Counted from the first letter of the stretch, positions 1 to 8,400 are shown. The stretch: DNA of 43,782 nucleotides from Oceanospirillaceae bacterium (GCA_013215375.1 JABSRB010000037.1:11835-55616), one strand, 5' to 3'. Notes: generated by a model from the sequence alone, not told the origin. A program made the numbers and translations.

Positions 1-402
1 CTGGCGGCAGACATTACAGCATTACCCGCATTAATGGCAAACCTTAAGCGACTCCCAGTAGAAGCTGTGGGGCAGGTTTTTATTGAGGTTTTGTCTGAGG
101 AAGATAAACAAGACTTAGAGAAACCTGCCAAGGTAGAAATTCACTGGATCATCAATGGGCATCCAGGTTCTGATCAGACGCCATTGTTTCATGCGCTGCA
201 ACAAGCGGCACTACCTACAGGCACACTCTCTGCTTGGGTGGCTTGTGAATTCAAGACGATGAAAAAGATTCGTCTGCATCTTAAAAATGATCGCGGGGTT
301 GAAAAATCGCATTTGTACATTTCAAGTTATTGGAAACGCGGCGATACGGAAGAGCAGCATAAAGTGGCAAAGCAAGCTGACGCCAAGCTAGCCATTGATT
401 AA
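1..402 (+). CDS. Siderophore-interacting protein, C-terminal part (5' truncated by window)
   Basis: The reading frame is open from the first base of the window, so the internal ATG at 34 is not the real start. The visible 133 residues match the NAD(P)H-binding C-terminal domain of the SIP/ViuB family of flavin-dependent ferric-siderophore reductases. Near the left edge is an ITALPAL segment, equivalent to the family's GDETALPA motif. Further on are WVACEFKTMKKIR (family WvAGEa..vRalR) and a terminal YWKRGDTEEQH (family YWrrG.teeeH). These enzymes release iron from ferric siderophores in the cytoplasm. The FAD-binding N-terminal half lies outside the window. The aligned motifs make the family assignment firm; the siderophore substrate is unknown. 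Confidence 0.85.
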   Translation: MAADITALPALMANLKRLPVEAVGQVFIEVLSEEDKQDLEKPAKVEIHWIINGHPGSDQTPLFHALQQAALPTGTLSAWVACEFKTMKKIRLHLKNDRGVEKSHLYISSYWKRGDTEEQHKVAKQADAKLAID

Positions 403-460
403 TTTGGGTGCAATTGAGCGTTAATTTAAATACATATTTTTATTTTTGGAGAGTGATTTC

Positions 461-1279
461 ATGAGTGTTAAAACGTTACCGGCTAAAATCGATTGGCAAC
501 ACTGGATGGAGCGTTGGGATATTCAGCAGTCGCATCACTTGGCAATGCGAGAGGAGCGTTTTGAAATCATGTTGGATGCAGTGGCCACACTTTGTCAGCC
601 TGAGTGCATTGTTCTTGATCTCGCTTGTGGGCCCGGTTCAATAAGCCAGCGACTATTAGCACAGCTGCCTGAATCACAAGCGATTGCCGTTGATTATGAC
701 CCAGTGTTATTAAAATTAGGGCAAGAGGCTTTAGGTGATGTTAATGGACGCTTGCATTGGCTTAAGGTTGATCTCAATGACCCTAATTGGGTGGTGAAAA
801 TACAGGAAACTTTGGCAAGACTTGGGCGTACTCACTTAGATGCGGTATTAAGCAGTACTGCTTTGCATTGGCTAACGACTCCGCGCCTGATAGATGTCTA
901 TCGAGAAGTGGCGCAGTTAATTCGTCCAGGAGGGTGCTTTTTAAATGCTGACCATATGGCCTTCACTCCCACATTAGCTACTTTTCGTAATTTGTCGCTA
1001 CAAGCTAGAGAGCAGAGGATGGAAAAGGGGACACATGGGGTTAAAAGCGAAACATTTACCCAGTGGTGGGCTGCAATAGAAACACAATGGCTAGCCGCTG
1101 ATCCTGCATTGCAAACTTTGTTTGATGAGCATCATAGCCATTATCAAGTGCGTGATCGTAGTTATGGTAAAGCTTTAGCGTCTTTACATTTGTCTGCTCT
1201 AGCTGATGCTGGATTTTTGGAAGTTGATACCATTTGGCAGCGGTATGATAACCGCGTGGTGTTGGCCATTCGAGGCTGA
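461..1279 (+). CDS. Class I SAM-dependent methyltransferase
   Basis: A 272-residue protein with a SAM-binding motif I (VLDLACGPGSIS, about residues 51-62), an acidic motif II region (AIAVDYDPVLL) and a motif IV-like stretch (LDAVLSSTALHWL). This is the usual order of a Rossmann-fold methyltransferase of the type 11/12/25 group. The reading frame extends upstream to a TTG at 446. I chose the ATG at 461 because a GGAGAG ribosome-binding site sits seven bases before it. It lies 58 bases downstream of the SIP fragment on the same strand and may be co-transcribed. The substrate is not predictable. Confidence 0.8.
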   Translation: MSVKTLPAKIDWQHWMERWDIQQSHHLAMREERFEIMLDAVATLCQPECIVLDLACGPGSISQRLLAQLPESQAIAVDYDPVLLKLGQEALGDVNGRLHWLKVDLNDPNWVVKIQETLARLGRTHLDAVLSSTALHWLTTPRLIDVYREVAQLIRPGGCFLNADHMAFTPTLATFRNLSLQAREQRMEKGTHGVKSETFTQWWAAIETQWLAADPALQTLFDEHHSHYQVRDRSYGKALASLHLSALADAGFLEVDTIWQRYDNRVVLAIRG

Positions 1280-1351
1280 GCTGAGGCATATCAGAAAAAT
1301 GGTGGCGGTTGAAAGTTTTTGCTATTAATTTGGCAGGTTTAAATCTCTCGA

Positions 1352-1391
1352 TTATGCAGTGCTCTAAATAGTTTATTAGAGCACTGCATAA
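1352..1391. terminator. Bidirectional stem-loop between convergent genes
   Basis: A perfect inverted repeat of 16 bp per arm (core ATGCAGTGCTCTAA / TTAGAGCACTGCAT) with an 8-base loop. It lies between the convergent methyltransferase and chemoreceptor genes. There is no long T run on either side, so intrinsic termination is inferred from stem strength and position only. Confidence 0.55.
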
Positions 1392-1436
1392 GGATAAAAT
1401 CAGGTTGGGTGTAAAGCTAAGGGCATATAGCTCTGG

Positions 1437-3446
1437 TTATATAGCTGACAAGCTGAAATGAGAAACTAGCTGCTGTTGATGTTGTGCCAGCTTTGATAAA
1501 GCGTCGCTGCCTAGGGCTGATTGTTCGGAGTTTTTTGCCCCTTTCTCGGCCATCTGCGCCATATTCTGCACATTTAACGAGATTTCTTGGCTAACGGCAG
1601 TTTGCTGTTCAGCGGCAGCGGCGATGTTGGCAGAAATGTTACGTATATCACTAAGTTTCTTTTCCATTTCAAGAAGTGAATCACCGGCCTTTTGAGTCTG
1701 CTCTACAGAGGTTTTAACTTCCAACTTACTACTTTCCATAATCGTCACCGCATTTTTGGCACCCGTTTGTAATAGATCTATCATTGACTGAATTTTCTGG
1801 GTAGCATTTTGCGTACGATTGGCTAGGGAGCGTACTTCATCGGCGACGACCGCAAATCCGCGGCCAGCTTCCCCGGCACGAGCGGCTTCAATCGCTGCGT
1901 TTAACGCAAGTAAATTTGTTTGGCCGGCAATGCTCTCTATTACTTCAGAGATACTGCCAATATTACTCGAGTCTTTGTGTAATTTTTCTATCACTTGTGC
2001 AGCTCTATCTATTGCTGAGGCGAGTGAGCTAACCACTTTAATATTTTGCTGCATTAGTTCTCTATTTTGTACGGCTGATTGGTCAATTTGGGTAACTTGC
2101 AACATGGCGGTCTCAGCATTTTGTGCAACTTCGGCAATACTGGCCGTCATCTGTTGAATGGCTGTTGCAACTTGGGTGCTATGTTGCTGTTGCTCATTCA
2201 TCATCATTTGTGTGTCGGCGCCTATCTCTGCGCCGCTTTGGGCTGATTGGTTTATGGCAATAGAAGCCGTTTGGATTTCTCGGATGGTTTTTTCCTGTTT
2301 TTCAGCTAATGCATTGACCCATTGTGATAATTGTCCAAACTCATCTTTAGTGGTGATACTGAGGCGTTGGCTCAAATCGCCATCGGCAATTACTTTCAGA
2401 ATACTTAACAGCTTCTTTAAAGGATTCCTAATACTGCGAGCTACCCAAAGTGCGATTAGAATAGACACTAAGACAGAAACGATACTCACCACGATATTGG
2501 TTATTTGACTGGTTGAAATGTTATTTTTCGCTGCTGTGGTGGTGGACTGTGCCAGTGTTTTTGCCTCAAGGCGCAAAGAAGATAAAGCGACGTTGGCGCT
2601 ATTTATATTGGCCGACAATAAGCTGATCAATTTGGCTTGATCTTTAATTAAGCTAATTTGTCGTTTGTGTTGCTGTACTACGCCTGTGGCGCCACTGATA
2701 GATTGCTGGAGTAGCTCTATGGTGCTTAGCATTGCAGATGCTTTATCATTACCTGCAGCTATGAGCTCTTTAAGGTTTTGCCCCAGCGCTAATAAACCAT
2801 AGCCTTGGGTATTAAAAGATTCTTCAAAACTTTCTACATCATCGAGATCTTGGGAGGAGAGAATATTATTTAAATCGTTATTCATTAATTTAAAATGTAT
2901 TGCTAAATATTTCCCGTTCTTCTTTTCATCATCCGATTGGCTGTTTTTTACTAGCGTTTCGATATCGCGATTAAAAAAATCCAGCTCGTTTCTTAACTCT
3001 TCTCTTAATTCAACCAGTATATAGTTAAGGGCTAAGTTATCTCTGTGGATTTGAAATGCGTTTATTGCTTCCTTAAAAAATAATTTTGCATCCCCCTCTA
3101 ATTGATCTAAAGCCTGTTTCAGCGGTTGATTGTTTTCACTAAGGGATAGTAATTTTTCGCGTTGTTCTATAAAGGACTCGCGTTGCAGGTTAAAAATTTC
3201 ATCGTGCGTTGACAAGACTTGGCTATCACTGGCAACCATAAATTGCATTAATTCTTTATTAGCCAATAGCAGTGCGATTGCCATTTCTGCACTGTGTAAC
3301 ATAATTGGAGTCGCTTGCTCGGCGGTGCGCTTAATCTGAGTATCTATGGCTGATAAGCTGCGATATGAGGTCACACTAATAACCAGTAAAAGTAACACTA
3401 ATAAAGCGAAGCCGGCGCTAATTCGCTGTATGACGGAGAGGTTCAT
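1437..3446 (-). CDS. Methyl-accepting chemotaxis protein
   Basis: A 669-residue transmembrane chemoreceptor. A first membrane helix (about 9-27) precedes a roughly 285-residue, largely helical periplasmic sensor region. A second helix (about 313-335, [18 protein letters not shown]) and a HAMP domain (about 336-390) follow. The long cytoplasmic coiled-coil carries the highly conserved hairpin tip around 510-545 ([18 protein letters not shown], then [10 protein letters not shown]). The length of the sensor region would suit a helical bimodular or four-helix ligand domain, but I cannot identify the ligand. The C terminus ends in SAI, with no CheR-tethering pentapeptide. AAAGGA precedes the ATG. 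It stands alone with no che genes nearby, so it must signal to an array encoded elsewhere. Confidence 0.93.
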   Translation of the reverse strand: MNLSVIQRISAGFALLVLLLLVISVTSYRSLSAIDTQIKRTAEQATPIMLHSAEMAIALLLANKELMQFMVASDSQVLSTHDEIFNLQRESFIEQREKLLSLSENNQPLKQALDQLEGDAKLFFKEAINAFQIHRDNLALNYILVELREELRNELDFFNRDIETLVKNSQSDDEKKNGKYLAIHFKLMNNDLNNILSSQDLDDVESFEESFNTQGYGLLALGQNLKELIAAGNDKASAMLSTIELLQQSISGATGVVQQHKRQISLIKDQAKLISLLSANINSANVALSSLRLEAKTLAQSTTTAAKNNISTSQITNIVVSIVSVLVSILIALWVARSIRNPLKKLLSILKVIADGDLSQRLSITTKDEFGQLSQWVNALAEKQEKTIREIQTASIAINQSAQSGAEIGADTQMMMNEQQQHSTQVATAIQQMTASIAEVAQNAETAMLQVTQIDQSAVQNRELMQQNIKVVSSLASAIDRAAQVIEKLHKDSSNIGSISEVIESIAGQTNLLALNAAIEAARAGEAGRGFAVVADEVRSLANRTQNATQKIQSMIDLLQTGAKNAVTIMESSKLEVKTSVEQTQKAGDSLLEMEKKLSDIRNISANIAAAAEQQTAVSQEISLNVQNMAQMAEKGAKNSEQSALGSDALSKLAQHQQQLVSHFSLSAI

Positions 3447-3880
3447 TTTATGTCCTTTGAAGAGAGTTAATTATATTTATAAACTATTTCTACTATGTTT
3501 TTAATGACTTAGCTATTAAATAAGCTGCAAATATAACGGGCGATTGCCGTAGATGAAGGAGAAGATTGCAGTGCTGTAATTCCAAATTCTAAAAAAAGAA
3601 TACTAGAAAATAATGGTATTTCAGATAAAGAGTGAAGCGTATGGCTAGTGCGAATTTATTGGTGATTTGTAACACAGGTATGGAATATGAGCTGTGGGCG
3701 ATAATCACTCAACTCAACACTAGCAGCAGGGGTTAAAAAATAGCGCCTAATTATCAGGTAGACATTAGACGCTTAGCTATTGACTTTTCAATAATTGAAT
3801 ACTGAAATTACCTATAACTTAATCATAGGTTTGTGATTGATAACTAACAAAAATGAGGGGTTTATATGATTAGTTCATTT
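3447..3880. other. Intergenic region without recognised gene
   Basis: This 434-bp stretch separates the chemoreceptor start from the 3' end of the tautomerase operon. It is AT-rich and carries no convincing coding sequence. It contains a small dyad (ACCTAT at 3810-3815, ATAGGT at 3825-3830) and an AT-rich stem (AAAAATGA at 3849-3856, TCATTTTT at 3875-3882). The second may terminate the minus-strand operon, since its last T residues form a short U tract on that strand. Confidence 0.4.
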
Positions 3881-4117
3881 TTATTCGTTATCTCGCCGTA
3901 ATCCGACGTCGTTAGTTTTCGCTTGTTTTCGCAATTGTGTTACTTGCTCAAAGCCGATACCCCAATTGTCTGTATTCACTTCATCGATTAGCACAAAGGT
4001 AGTGGCGGGATCTTTGTTTAATACATCGACCATTAATTGAGTACAGCCTTGAATAATGGCCTTTTTTTGCTCACTGGTGACAGCTTCATCAGTAATCTTT
4101 ACATTAATAAACGGCAT
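3881..4117 (-). CDS. Tautomerase family protein (4-oxalocrotonate tautomerase-like)
   Basis: A 78-residue protein beginning MPFINVKIT. In this superfamily the initiator Met is removed and Pro-2 becomes the catalytic N-terminal base, so the critical residue is present. The rest (VTSEQKKAIIQGCTQLMVDVLNK, then TFVLIDEVNTDNWGIG) fits the small beta-alpha-beta tautomerase subunit that assembles into oligomers. It is the last gene of a four-gene minus-strand operon, 18 bases after the DsbA-like gene, and has a strong AGGGAG ribosome-binding site. The substrate is unknown. The context with GST and thioredoxin-fold genes suggests handling of reactive carbonyl or aromatic compounds; that is inference. 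Confidence 0.8.
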   Translation of the reverse strand: MPFINVKITDEAVTSEQKKAIIQGCTQLMVDVLNKDPATTFVLIDEVNTDNWGIGFEQVTQLRKQAKTNDVGLRRDNE

Positions 4118-4135
4118 TGTTTGCTCCCTAATATG

Positions 4136-4804
4136 TTATTTGACGAGTGGCAATTGAGTTTGTTGGTATTGCTGCAACAGCTTTTCAAAGAAATCAACGC
4201 TGTTTGAGCCAGACACTAGCTCGGTTTCATTTAAAATAAAGGCGGGCGTACCCTTAATATTAAAGGCTTTATAACGTTGTTTTGTTATTTGCAATGTTTG
4301 TTCTAACTGTTTTGAGTTAAGCGCTGCTGCGGCCTCGCCTCTATCTAAGCCAGAATTTTCGGCGATATTTAATAAAACATTCAAATTACTAATATTTAGG
4401 CCCTCGCTAAAATAGCCGCGTATTAAATACTCGTATAATGCAATATGGTTGTTGGAACTTTGCGCCCAATGCAACAATAAGTGAGCTTGGTGGGTGTTGT
4501 AATAAAACTTACGTTTCGAAAAATCAATTTTCACGCCGGATTTAGTGGCTGTTGTGACTAAGGATTTTTGATAATTAAGTAATTTGTGTTTGTCCCAACC
4601 AAATTGGCGATTGAAATAAGTTGATATTAGTTCTCCGCTTGCAGCCATATTGGGGTTAAGTTCAAAGGGTAGGAAGTGAAAATCTACTTCCATATTTAAA
4701 TTATCGATAGCCGTTTTAATGTTGTTATAGGCGATAGGGCACCAAGAGCAAACTAGATCGTGCACCATTGCTATTTGTAATGGCTGCCTGTGTGAATTAT
4801 TCAT
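4136..4804 (-). CDS. DsbA family (FrnE/2-hydroxychromene-2-carboxylate isomerase-like) protein
   Basis: A 222-residue thioredoxin-fold protein with a CxxC active site (HDLVCSWCPIAY, Cys19 and Cys22) close to the N terminus, an inserted helical domain, and the cis-proline loop near the C terminus (IKGTPAFIL). There is no signal peptide, so it is cytoplasmic, like FrnE-type oxidoreductases, and not the periplasmic DsbA. Its ATG overlaps the stop of the upstream NTF2-like gene by one base (TAATG), indicating translational coupling. Family members act as disulfide oxidoreductases or GST-kappa-like isomerases; which applies here cannot be told from sequence. The CSWC motif argues for redox activity. 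Confidence 0.82.
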   Translation of the reverse strand: MNNSHRQPLQIAMVHDLVCSWCPIAYNNIKTAIDNLNMEVDFHFLPFELNPNMAASGELISTYFNRQFGWDKHKLLNYQKSLVTTATKSGVKIDFSKRKFYYNTHQAHLLLHWAQSSNNHIALYEYLIRGYFSEGLNISNLNVLLNIAENSGLDRGEAAAALNSKQLEQTLQITKQRYKAFNIKGTPAFILNETELVSGSNSVDFFEKLLQQYQQTQLPLVK

Positions 4805-5184
4805 TAGGTTTTATCCTTTATATCAGTGTACATTTTGCTGATGATTCGCCATTGACCGTCTTCTTTTAATAGCCCCAAAAAATCGATGTAATTGAAATCA
4901 AACAGTGGGCATTTAACCTTAGCCATGGCCTGGTCCTGTACTACATCAATGGCTAAAATTTCAAAGTTGAAGGGCTGGTGCAACTTTGCCGGTACATCTC
5001 GGCTGGCGACATCTGTTAGCCATTTTTTTACTGAGCGTCGATTCCCCGGCGCTATTAACTGGCTGTGCGGGTGGAAGATAGCAGTTAGTTGCTCGACATC
5101 TGCGTGATATAAACCTTCAAAGTAGTCTCCTAAAATAGCGGTGATCTTGGTAAAGTCAGTGGTGCTCTTTGGTGTGTTCTTCAT
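4804..5184 (-). CDS. NTF2-like / putative lumazine-binding family protein
   Basis: A 126-residue single-domain protein of the NTF2/SnoaL-like cone fold. An N-terminal helix (ILGDYFEGLYHADVEQL) leads into FHPHSQLIAPG and alternating strands ending in KEDGQWRIISKMYTDI, which is the usual closing pattern. Such proteins are small-molecule binding proteins or isomerase/dehydratase-type enzymes; no catalytic residues are assignable. It is the second gene of the GST-led operon and overlaps the next gene by one base. AGGA lies six bases before the ATG. Function is unknown; the fold assignment is fairly secure. Confidence 0.7.
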   Translation of the reverse strand: MKNTPKSTTDFTKITAILGDYFEGLYHADVEQLTAIFHPHSQLIAPGNRRSVKKWLTDVASRDVPAKLHQPFNFEILAIDVVQDQAMAKVKCPLFDFNYIDFLGLLKEDGQWRIISKMYTDIKDKT

Positions 5185-5218
5185 GTTTTTTCCTGTAAAA
5201 AGTAGCGCATAACTAATA

Positions 5219-5250
5219 GGGCATAGTGTAAATAATAATATCCTATGCCC
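5219..5250 (-). promoter_or_regulatory. Intra-operon stem-loop (possible attenuator or processing site)
   Basis: GGGCATAG (5219-5226) and CTATGCCC (5243-5250) form a perfect 8-bp stem around an AT-rich 16-base loop. It lies in the 75-bp gap between the GST gene and the next gene of the same operon. It could stabilise the GST message or reduce read-through. Confidence 0.4.
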
Positions 5251-5259
5251 ATTTACCTG

Positions 5260-5865
5260 TTATTTAGATGACTCTAATTGTTCCGCTAATGCCAGTTTGA
5301 AGCTAGGTCTGTCTTGTATTGCATTAAGCATGGCTAAGGTTCTATCACCAAAGACGATCTCTACCGGAAAATATTGACCCCAGCGTGAATATACACTCAA
5401 CAAAATATCTGCAGCCGATGGAGAGTCGCCGCCGAGAAAAGGTTTGTCGGTAAGATTTTGTTCAATAATTCCCCATAATTGGTTGATGCTCTGGGCGGCA
5501 CTGTCTAAAGCTGCTTGCTTAACCGTTGTATCGTTGACGTTTTGGCTCAGGAAAAATAATCTATTGTAAGCAGGGTGCATGGTCGCATTAGCAAACATCA
5601 TGTCTTGAACCGCTTGTTGACGCAGTTCTGCATTTTCTGGAAACAGTGAATTCTTATGTTTAGTCAATAAGTGCAATAAGATGGCTGCACCTTCTGTCAG
5701 CGTTTTATCGCCATCAAGCAGTACTGGTACAGCGCCAACAGGATTGATTTTTTTAAAGTTATCTTGTTGTTGTGCATCAATAATATTTACCTTTTGCTGT
5801 AATTCGTTTAGCACAACGTGGGTGGCAAGGGAACAAGCGCCAGGTGAATAAAAAAGTGTATACAT
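5260..5865 (-). CDS. Glutathione S-transferase (beta-class-like)
   Basis: A 201-residue cytosolic GST. The N-terminal thioredoxin-like domain (1 to about 80) begins with LFYSPGACSLATHVVLNEL, the SPGACS signature of bacterial beta-class enzymes. It contains the cis-proline segment GAVPVLL and the glutathione-binding LTEGAAILLHL. The all-helical C-terminal domain includes the conserved PSAADILLS (N-capping box region). It would conjugate or exchange glutathione with electrophiles. It is the first gene of the minus-strand operon, has an AGGAG ribosome-binding site, and is divergent from the LysR gene at 6093, which probably controls it. Confidence 0.88.
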   Translation of the reverse strand: MYTLFYSPGACSLATHVVLNELQQKVNIIDAQQQDNFKKINPVGAVPVLLDGDKTLTEGAAILLHLLTKHKNSLFPENAELRQQAVQDMMFANATMHPAYNRLFFLSQNVNDTTVKQAALDSAAQSINQLWGIIEQNLTDKPFLGGDSPSAADILLSVYSRWGQYFPVEIVFGDRTLAMLNAIQDRPSFKLALAEQLESSK

Positions 5866-5973
5866 GGTTTTCTCCTAAAAGATGAATAACTTGAATTTGT
5901 AATCTCGCTGGTCAGTGATTTAAGCCTGCCTCAATGCGATGGAAGGATAATAAACTCTTAATTTGTTTTCATA

Positions 5974-6015
5974 TATATGCATAATGTGCATATACTGTTT
6001 TCAAATTGAGAACAG
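5974..6015. promoter_or_regulatory. Two abutting 21-bp dyads, probable LysR operator
   Basis: The intergenic region between the divergent GST operon and LysR gene holds TATATGCA-N5-TGCATATA (5974-5994, perfect 8-bp arms). CTGTTTTC-N5-GAGAACAG (5995-6015, 7 of 8 matching) follows immediately. Same arm and spacer lengths placed end to end suit binding of a LysR-type tetramer to adjacent recognition and activation sites. Confidence 0.5.
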
Positions 6016-6092
6016 TCATGGATGTGTCATTGGCCATGTAATAACGGAGCCAGGTTATATGAGAGTGATATTGAGGTTAAAAAGGCGAGTGA

Positions 6093-6977
6093 ATGGATAA
6101 ATTGCGGGCTATCCAGCTGTTTGTACGGCTGGCTGATTTAGGTAGTTTTACTCGGGTAGCTGAACAAGTGAATTCTTCCAAGTCGATGATCAGTAAGGAA
6201 ATCGGTCGGCTTGAGGCTGATTTAGGAGCGCGTTTATTGCACCGCTCTACCCGTAACGTACAACTTACCCATGTGGGTGAAGGTTACTTGCAGCGCGCCC
6301 GAGAAATATTATCAAAACTGGATGATGCAGATAGTTTTGTGCAAGATTTACAACAGAACCTTCGGGGCAAGCTTAAAATAAATGCGCCGATGGCACTTGG
6401 TATCACTGACTTGTCGTATTTATTTGCTGACTTTATGCGGGATAACCCTGAAATTGAGCTAGATATCCATTTAGGAGATGAGAGTGTCGATTTGGTAGAG
6501 CAAGGTTTTGATTTAGGCTTTAGAGCATCTAGTAAACCTATAGATTCAAACTATGTTGGTAGACCCTTAACCAGCTTTACTTATAAAGTTTGTGCATCAC
6601 CTAAGTACCTTGGACAGCACTCAAAAATACTGCTACCCAGAGACTTAAAAGATCATAACTGTTTTGTTTACAGTTACTTTCAGGGGAAAAATGTTTGGCC
6701 TATTGAAGATGGCGTCGCTATCACTGGTAACATGCGCGTGAATAGCACCATCTTTATGATGGAATCGATTAAGCAGGGATTAGGTCTTGGTTTTATTCCG
6801 GATTTTGTCTGTCAGCAGGCCATAGATCAAGGCGAAGTAGTAGAAGTATTGGCCACTTCCCAAAAACCATTGTTAACCCTTTACGCACTATACCCAGTCC
6901 GATATTTTGTGCCAGCTAAGCTGGTACAGTGCATTGAGTATTTGGAGCGCTGGTTTGATACAAAAAATAAGCTTTGA
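6093..6977 (+). CDS. LysR-family transcriptional regulator (CrgA/DhcR-like)
   Basis: A 294-residue regulator. The N-terminal winged helix-turn-helix (about 1-60) reads MDKLRAIQLFVRLADLGSFT and continues VAEQVNSSKSMISKEIGRLE, then LLHRSTRNVQLT. This is the pattern of the large LysR subgroup with CrgA-like effector domains. The C-terminal two-lobed periplasmic-binding-like domain runs from about 90 to 290 (FRASSKPIDSNYVGRPL; MMESIKQGLGLGFIPDFV). It is transcribed away from the GST/NTF2/DsbA/tautomerase operon, the classic arrangement for a LysR activator and its target. The likely operator lies at 5974-6015. The inducer is unknown. Confidence 0.92.
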   Translation: MDKLRAIQLFVRLADLGSFTRVAEQVNSSKSMISKEIGRLEADLGARLLHRSTRNVQLTHVGEGYLQRAREILSKLDDADSFVQDLQQNLRGKLKINAPMALGITDLSYLFADFMRDNPEIELDIHLGDESVDLVEQGFDLGFRASSKPIDSNYVGRPLTSFTYKVCASPKYLGQHSKILLPRDLKDHNCFVYSYFQGKNVWPIEDGVAITGNMRVNSTIFMMESIKQGLGLGFIPDFVCQQAIDQGEVVEVLATSQKPLLTLYALYPVRYFVPAKLVQCIEYLERWFDTKNKL

Positions 6978-7506
6978 TAGGCTGACCACTAAAAGTTTTC
7001 ATAAATTTAATGACTTTGGCGGTTAAGAATTAGGAGGGAATACCCACCTAGTTTCCTTTGCGGTTATATGAGAAAGGCAGATAGCTTGTTTAAAGGTCTT
7101 CTCTCAAGGATCCAAAAAGTGGCGATATAGAGCTGAAACTTCTTCATTAAAAATTTGAAACCACAAGCAGATCAGTAATTTATTGAGAGGCTGATGCTGT
7201 CCTATCTTAAACGAGGGCGTTGTCATTAGCGGCCTCTAAAATACTATTAAGAGTGGGTAACAAGCCCGTTTATAAATGACTCTGGGCAGACATTCAAAAA
7301 GCAATGTAAATGGAATCAATGTTCTAGTGCTGGGTTTAGCCATTTATATGGATTCTCAAGTATAGAAACTATTAGTAGCTGCATTTGAGATTGTACAAAT
7401 GCATCTGACTATTATGGCTAATTAGTTGTTTTTAATGTCCAAAACTCAATAAATAAGAGGTATTTGTAAATAAACTAAGTTTTTTATTAACAATCAAACA
7501 AACTGT
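6978..7506. other. Long intergenic region upstream of first cold-shock gene
   Basis: About 530 bp with frequent stops in all frames and no recognisable protein or RNA gene. The final ~60 bp is strongly AT-rich and could act as an UP element for the promoter at 7507-7535. I saw no transposase remnant and no clear terminator for the LysR gene. Confidence 0.35.
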
Positions 7507-7535
7507 TTGACCCAGACGAAAGCATTCTATATAGT
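7507..7535 (+). promoter_or_regulatory. Sigma-70 promoter of first cold-shock gene
   Basis: TTGACC (7507-7512) and TATAGT (7530-7535) are separated by 17 bases. The same two hexamers at the same spacing recur before the second cold-shock gene although most of the spacer differs, which supports function. A start near 7541 would give a leader of about 145 nt. Confidence 0.8.
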
Positions 7536-7540
7536 GCCCG

Positions 7541-7685
7541 CAGCTAGAAAGAAAGTCTCATGTTTGAAATCTCCATTACGTAATTTTTCGTCCTGTAGTT
7601 TCCAAGTGTTACAAAATTCCAGTCTGATACATCATTACATGCCTTTATGGGCGCACTTAAATTTTTTTTATTACAGGATATTATT
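7541..7685 (+). promoter_or_regulatory. Conserved cold-shock mRNA 5' leader, copy 1
   Basis: The 90 bases from 7541 to 7630 match 8265-8354 at 88 positions, while sequence further upstream is unrelated apart from the promoter elements. Long structured 5' leaders that govern stability and translation at low temperature are established for cspA-type genes. The remaining leader up to the ATG is less conserved and differs by nine bases in length between copies. Confidence 0.75.
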
Positions 7686-7895
7686 ATGTCTAATACAACT
7701 ACTGGTACAGTTAAATGGTTCAACGAAACTAAAGGTTTCGGTTTCATCGAGCAAGAGTCTGGTCCAGACGTTTTCGCTCACTTCAGCGCTATCGCTGGTG
7801 ACGGTTTCAAAACTTTAGCTGAAGGCCAGCGCGTTGAGTTCGTTGTAACTCAAGGCCAGAAAGGTCCTCAAGCTGAGAACATCGTAGCTATCTAA
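7686..7895 (+). CDS. Cold-shock protein (CspA family), copy 1
   Basis: A 69-residue single cold-shock domain: a five-stranded OB-fold RNA chaperone with RNP1 (KGFGFIEQ, about 16-23) and RNP2 (VFAHFSAI, about 30-37), both intact. I start at the ATG at 7686, preceded by ACAGGATATT, because an in-frame upstream ATG at 7647 lies inside the conserved leader and would add a non-homologous tail. The protein is identical to copy 2. The DNA differs at only three synonymous positions, and codon choice is strongly biased (GGT, GCT, GTT), typical of a very highly expressed gene. Confidence 0.96.
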   Translation: MSNTTTGTVKWFNETKGFGFIEQESGPDVFAHFSAIAGDGFKTLAEGQRVEFVVTQGQKGPQAENIVAI

Positions 7896-7974
7896 TCGAT
7901 TGCTATAGCTCGCTAATTTAGTGGGCAATACAAATTACTATTGATGATCTCTGGTTGTTAGTAGTAATAGAAAT

Positions 7975-8006
7975 GGGTTTACTTTAATTAGTAAGCCCTT
8001 TTTTTT
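7975..8006 (+). terminator. Intrinsic terminator of cold-shock gene 1
   Basis: GGGTTTACT (7975-7983) pairs with AGTAAGCCC (7990-7998) across a six-base loop, with one G-U pair, and is followed by eight T residues. Confidence 0.9.
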
Positions 8007-8102
8007 GTCAAAAAAATAAGTTCGCATTTAAAATGCTCAGCTACTTCTAGTAAGCCCTTTGCTAGAGTTTCACATCTTGAGCTATTGGATCGCCTCTGTT
8101 GC

Positions 8103-8136
8103 AGCTTGTATACAAGCTAGCAATTCGAAATTGCTA
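8103..8136. promoter_or_regulatory. Two abutting perfect palindromes upstream of cold-shock gene 2
   Basis: AGCTTGTATACAAGCT (8103-8118) is a perfect 16-bp palindrome. It is joined directly to TAGCAATT-CGA-AATTGCTA (8118-8136). They lie about 95 bp upstream of the second cold-shock promoter and have no counterpart before the first. They could be a protein-binding site specific to copy 2, or simply extruding DNA structure. Confidence 0.35.
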
Positions 8137-8230
8137 TATTCTATCAATAGTTCATCGTGCGCTGAATAATATATTGGCATGCGTGGATAGTTGATTGATC
8201 ATTTTTTTGGTTAAAAAACGTACAAATAAT

Positions 8231-8259
8231 TTGACCTCTATGGGTGTCTTCTATATAGT
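8231..8259 (+). promoter_or_regulatory. Sigma-70 promoter of second cold-shock gene
   Basis: TTGACC (8231-8236), a 17-base spacer, then TATAGT (8254-8259): the same hexamers and spacing as copy 1. Only the spacer bases next to the -10 (TTCTA) are shared, so the promoter core looks selected. Confidence 0.8.
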
Positions 8260-8264
8260 TCCCT

Positions 8265-8400
8265 CAGCTAGAAAGAAAGTCTCATGTTTGAAATCTCCAT
8301 TACGTAATTCCTCGTCCTGTAGTTTCCAAGTGTTACAAAATTCCAGTCTGATACAAATGCCTTATTGGCGCACTTAATTTTTTAAATACAGGATAATATT
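8265..8400 (+). promoter_or_regulatory. Conserved cold-shock mRNA 5' leader, copy 2
   Basis: 8265-8354 is the near-identical partner of 7541-7630. The segment from 8355 to the ATG is shorter than in copy 1 (a nine-base difference) but keeps GGCGCACTTAA and ACAGGATA immediately before the coding start. Confidence 0.75.

Noticed and set aside
1819-2508. Two consecutive plus-strand open frames within the chemoreceptor gene
   Set aside because: Both are shadows of the helical, Ala-rich receptor on the other strand; the receptor motifs are unmistakable.
6978-7506. Possible transposon remnant before the first cold-shock gene
   Set aside because: No terminal inverted repeats, target duplications or transposase-like translations were visible.
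7647-7685. In-frame upstream start that would extend cold-shock copy 1 by 13 residues
   Set aside because: The extension has no counterpart in copy 2, lies within the mRNA leader, and both copies share the ACAGGATA...ATG context at the shorter start.
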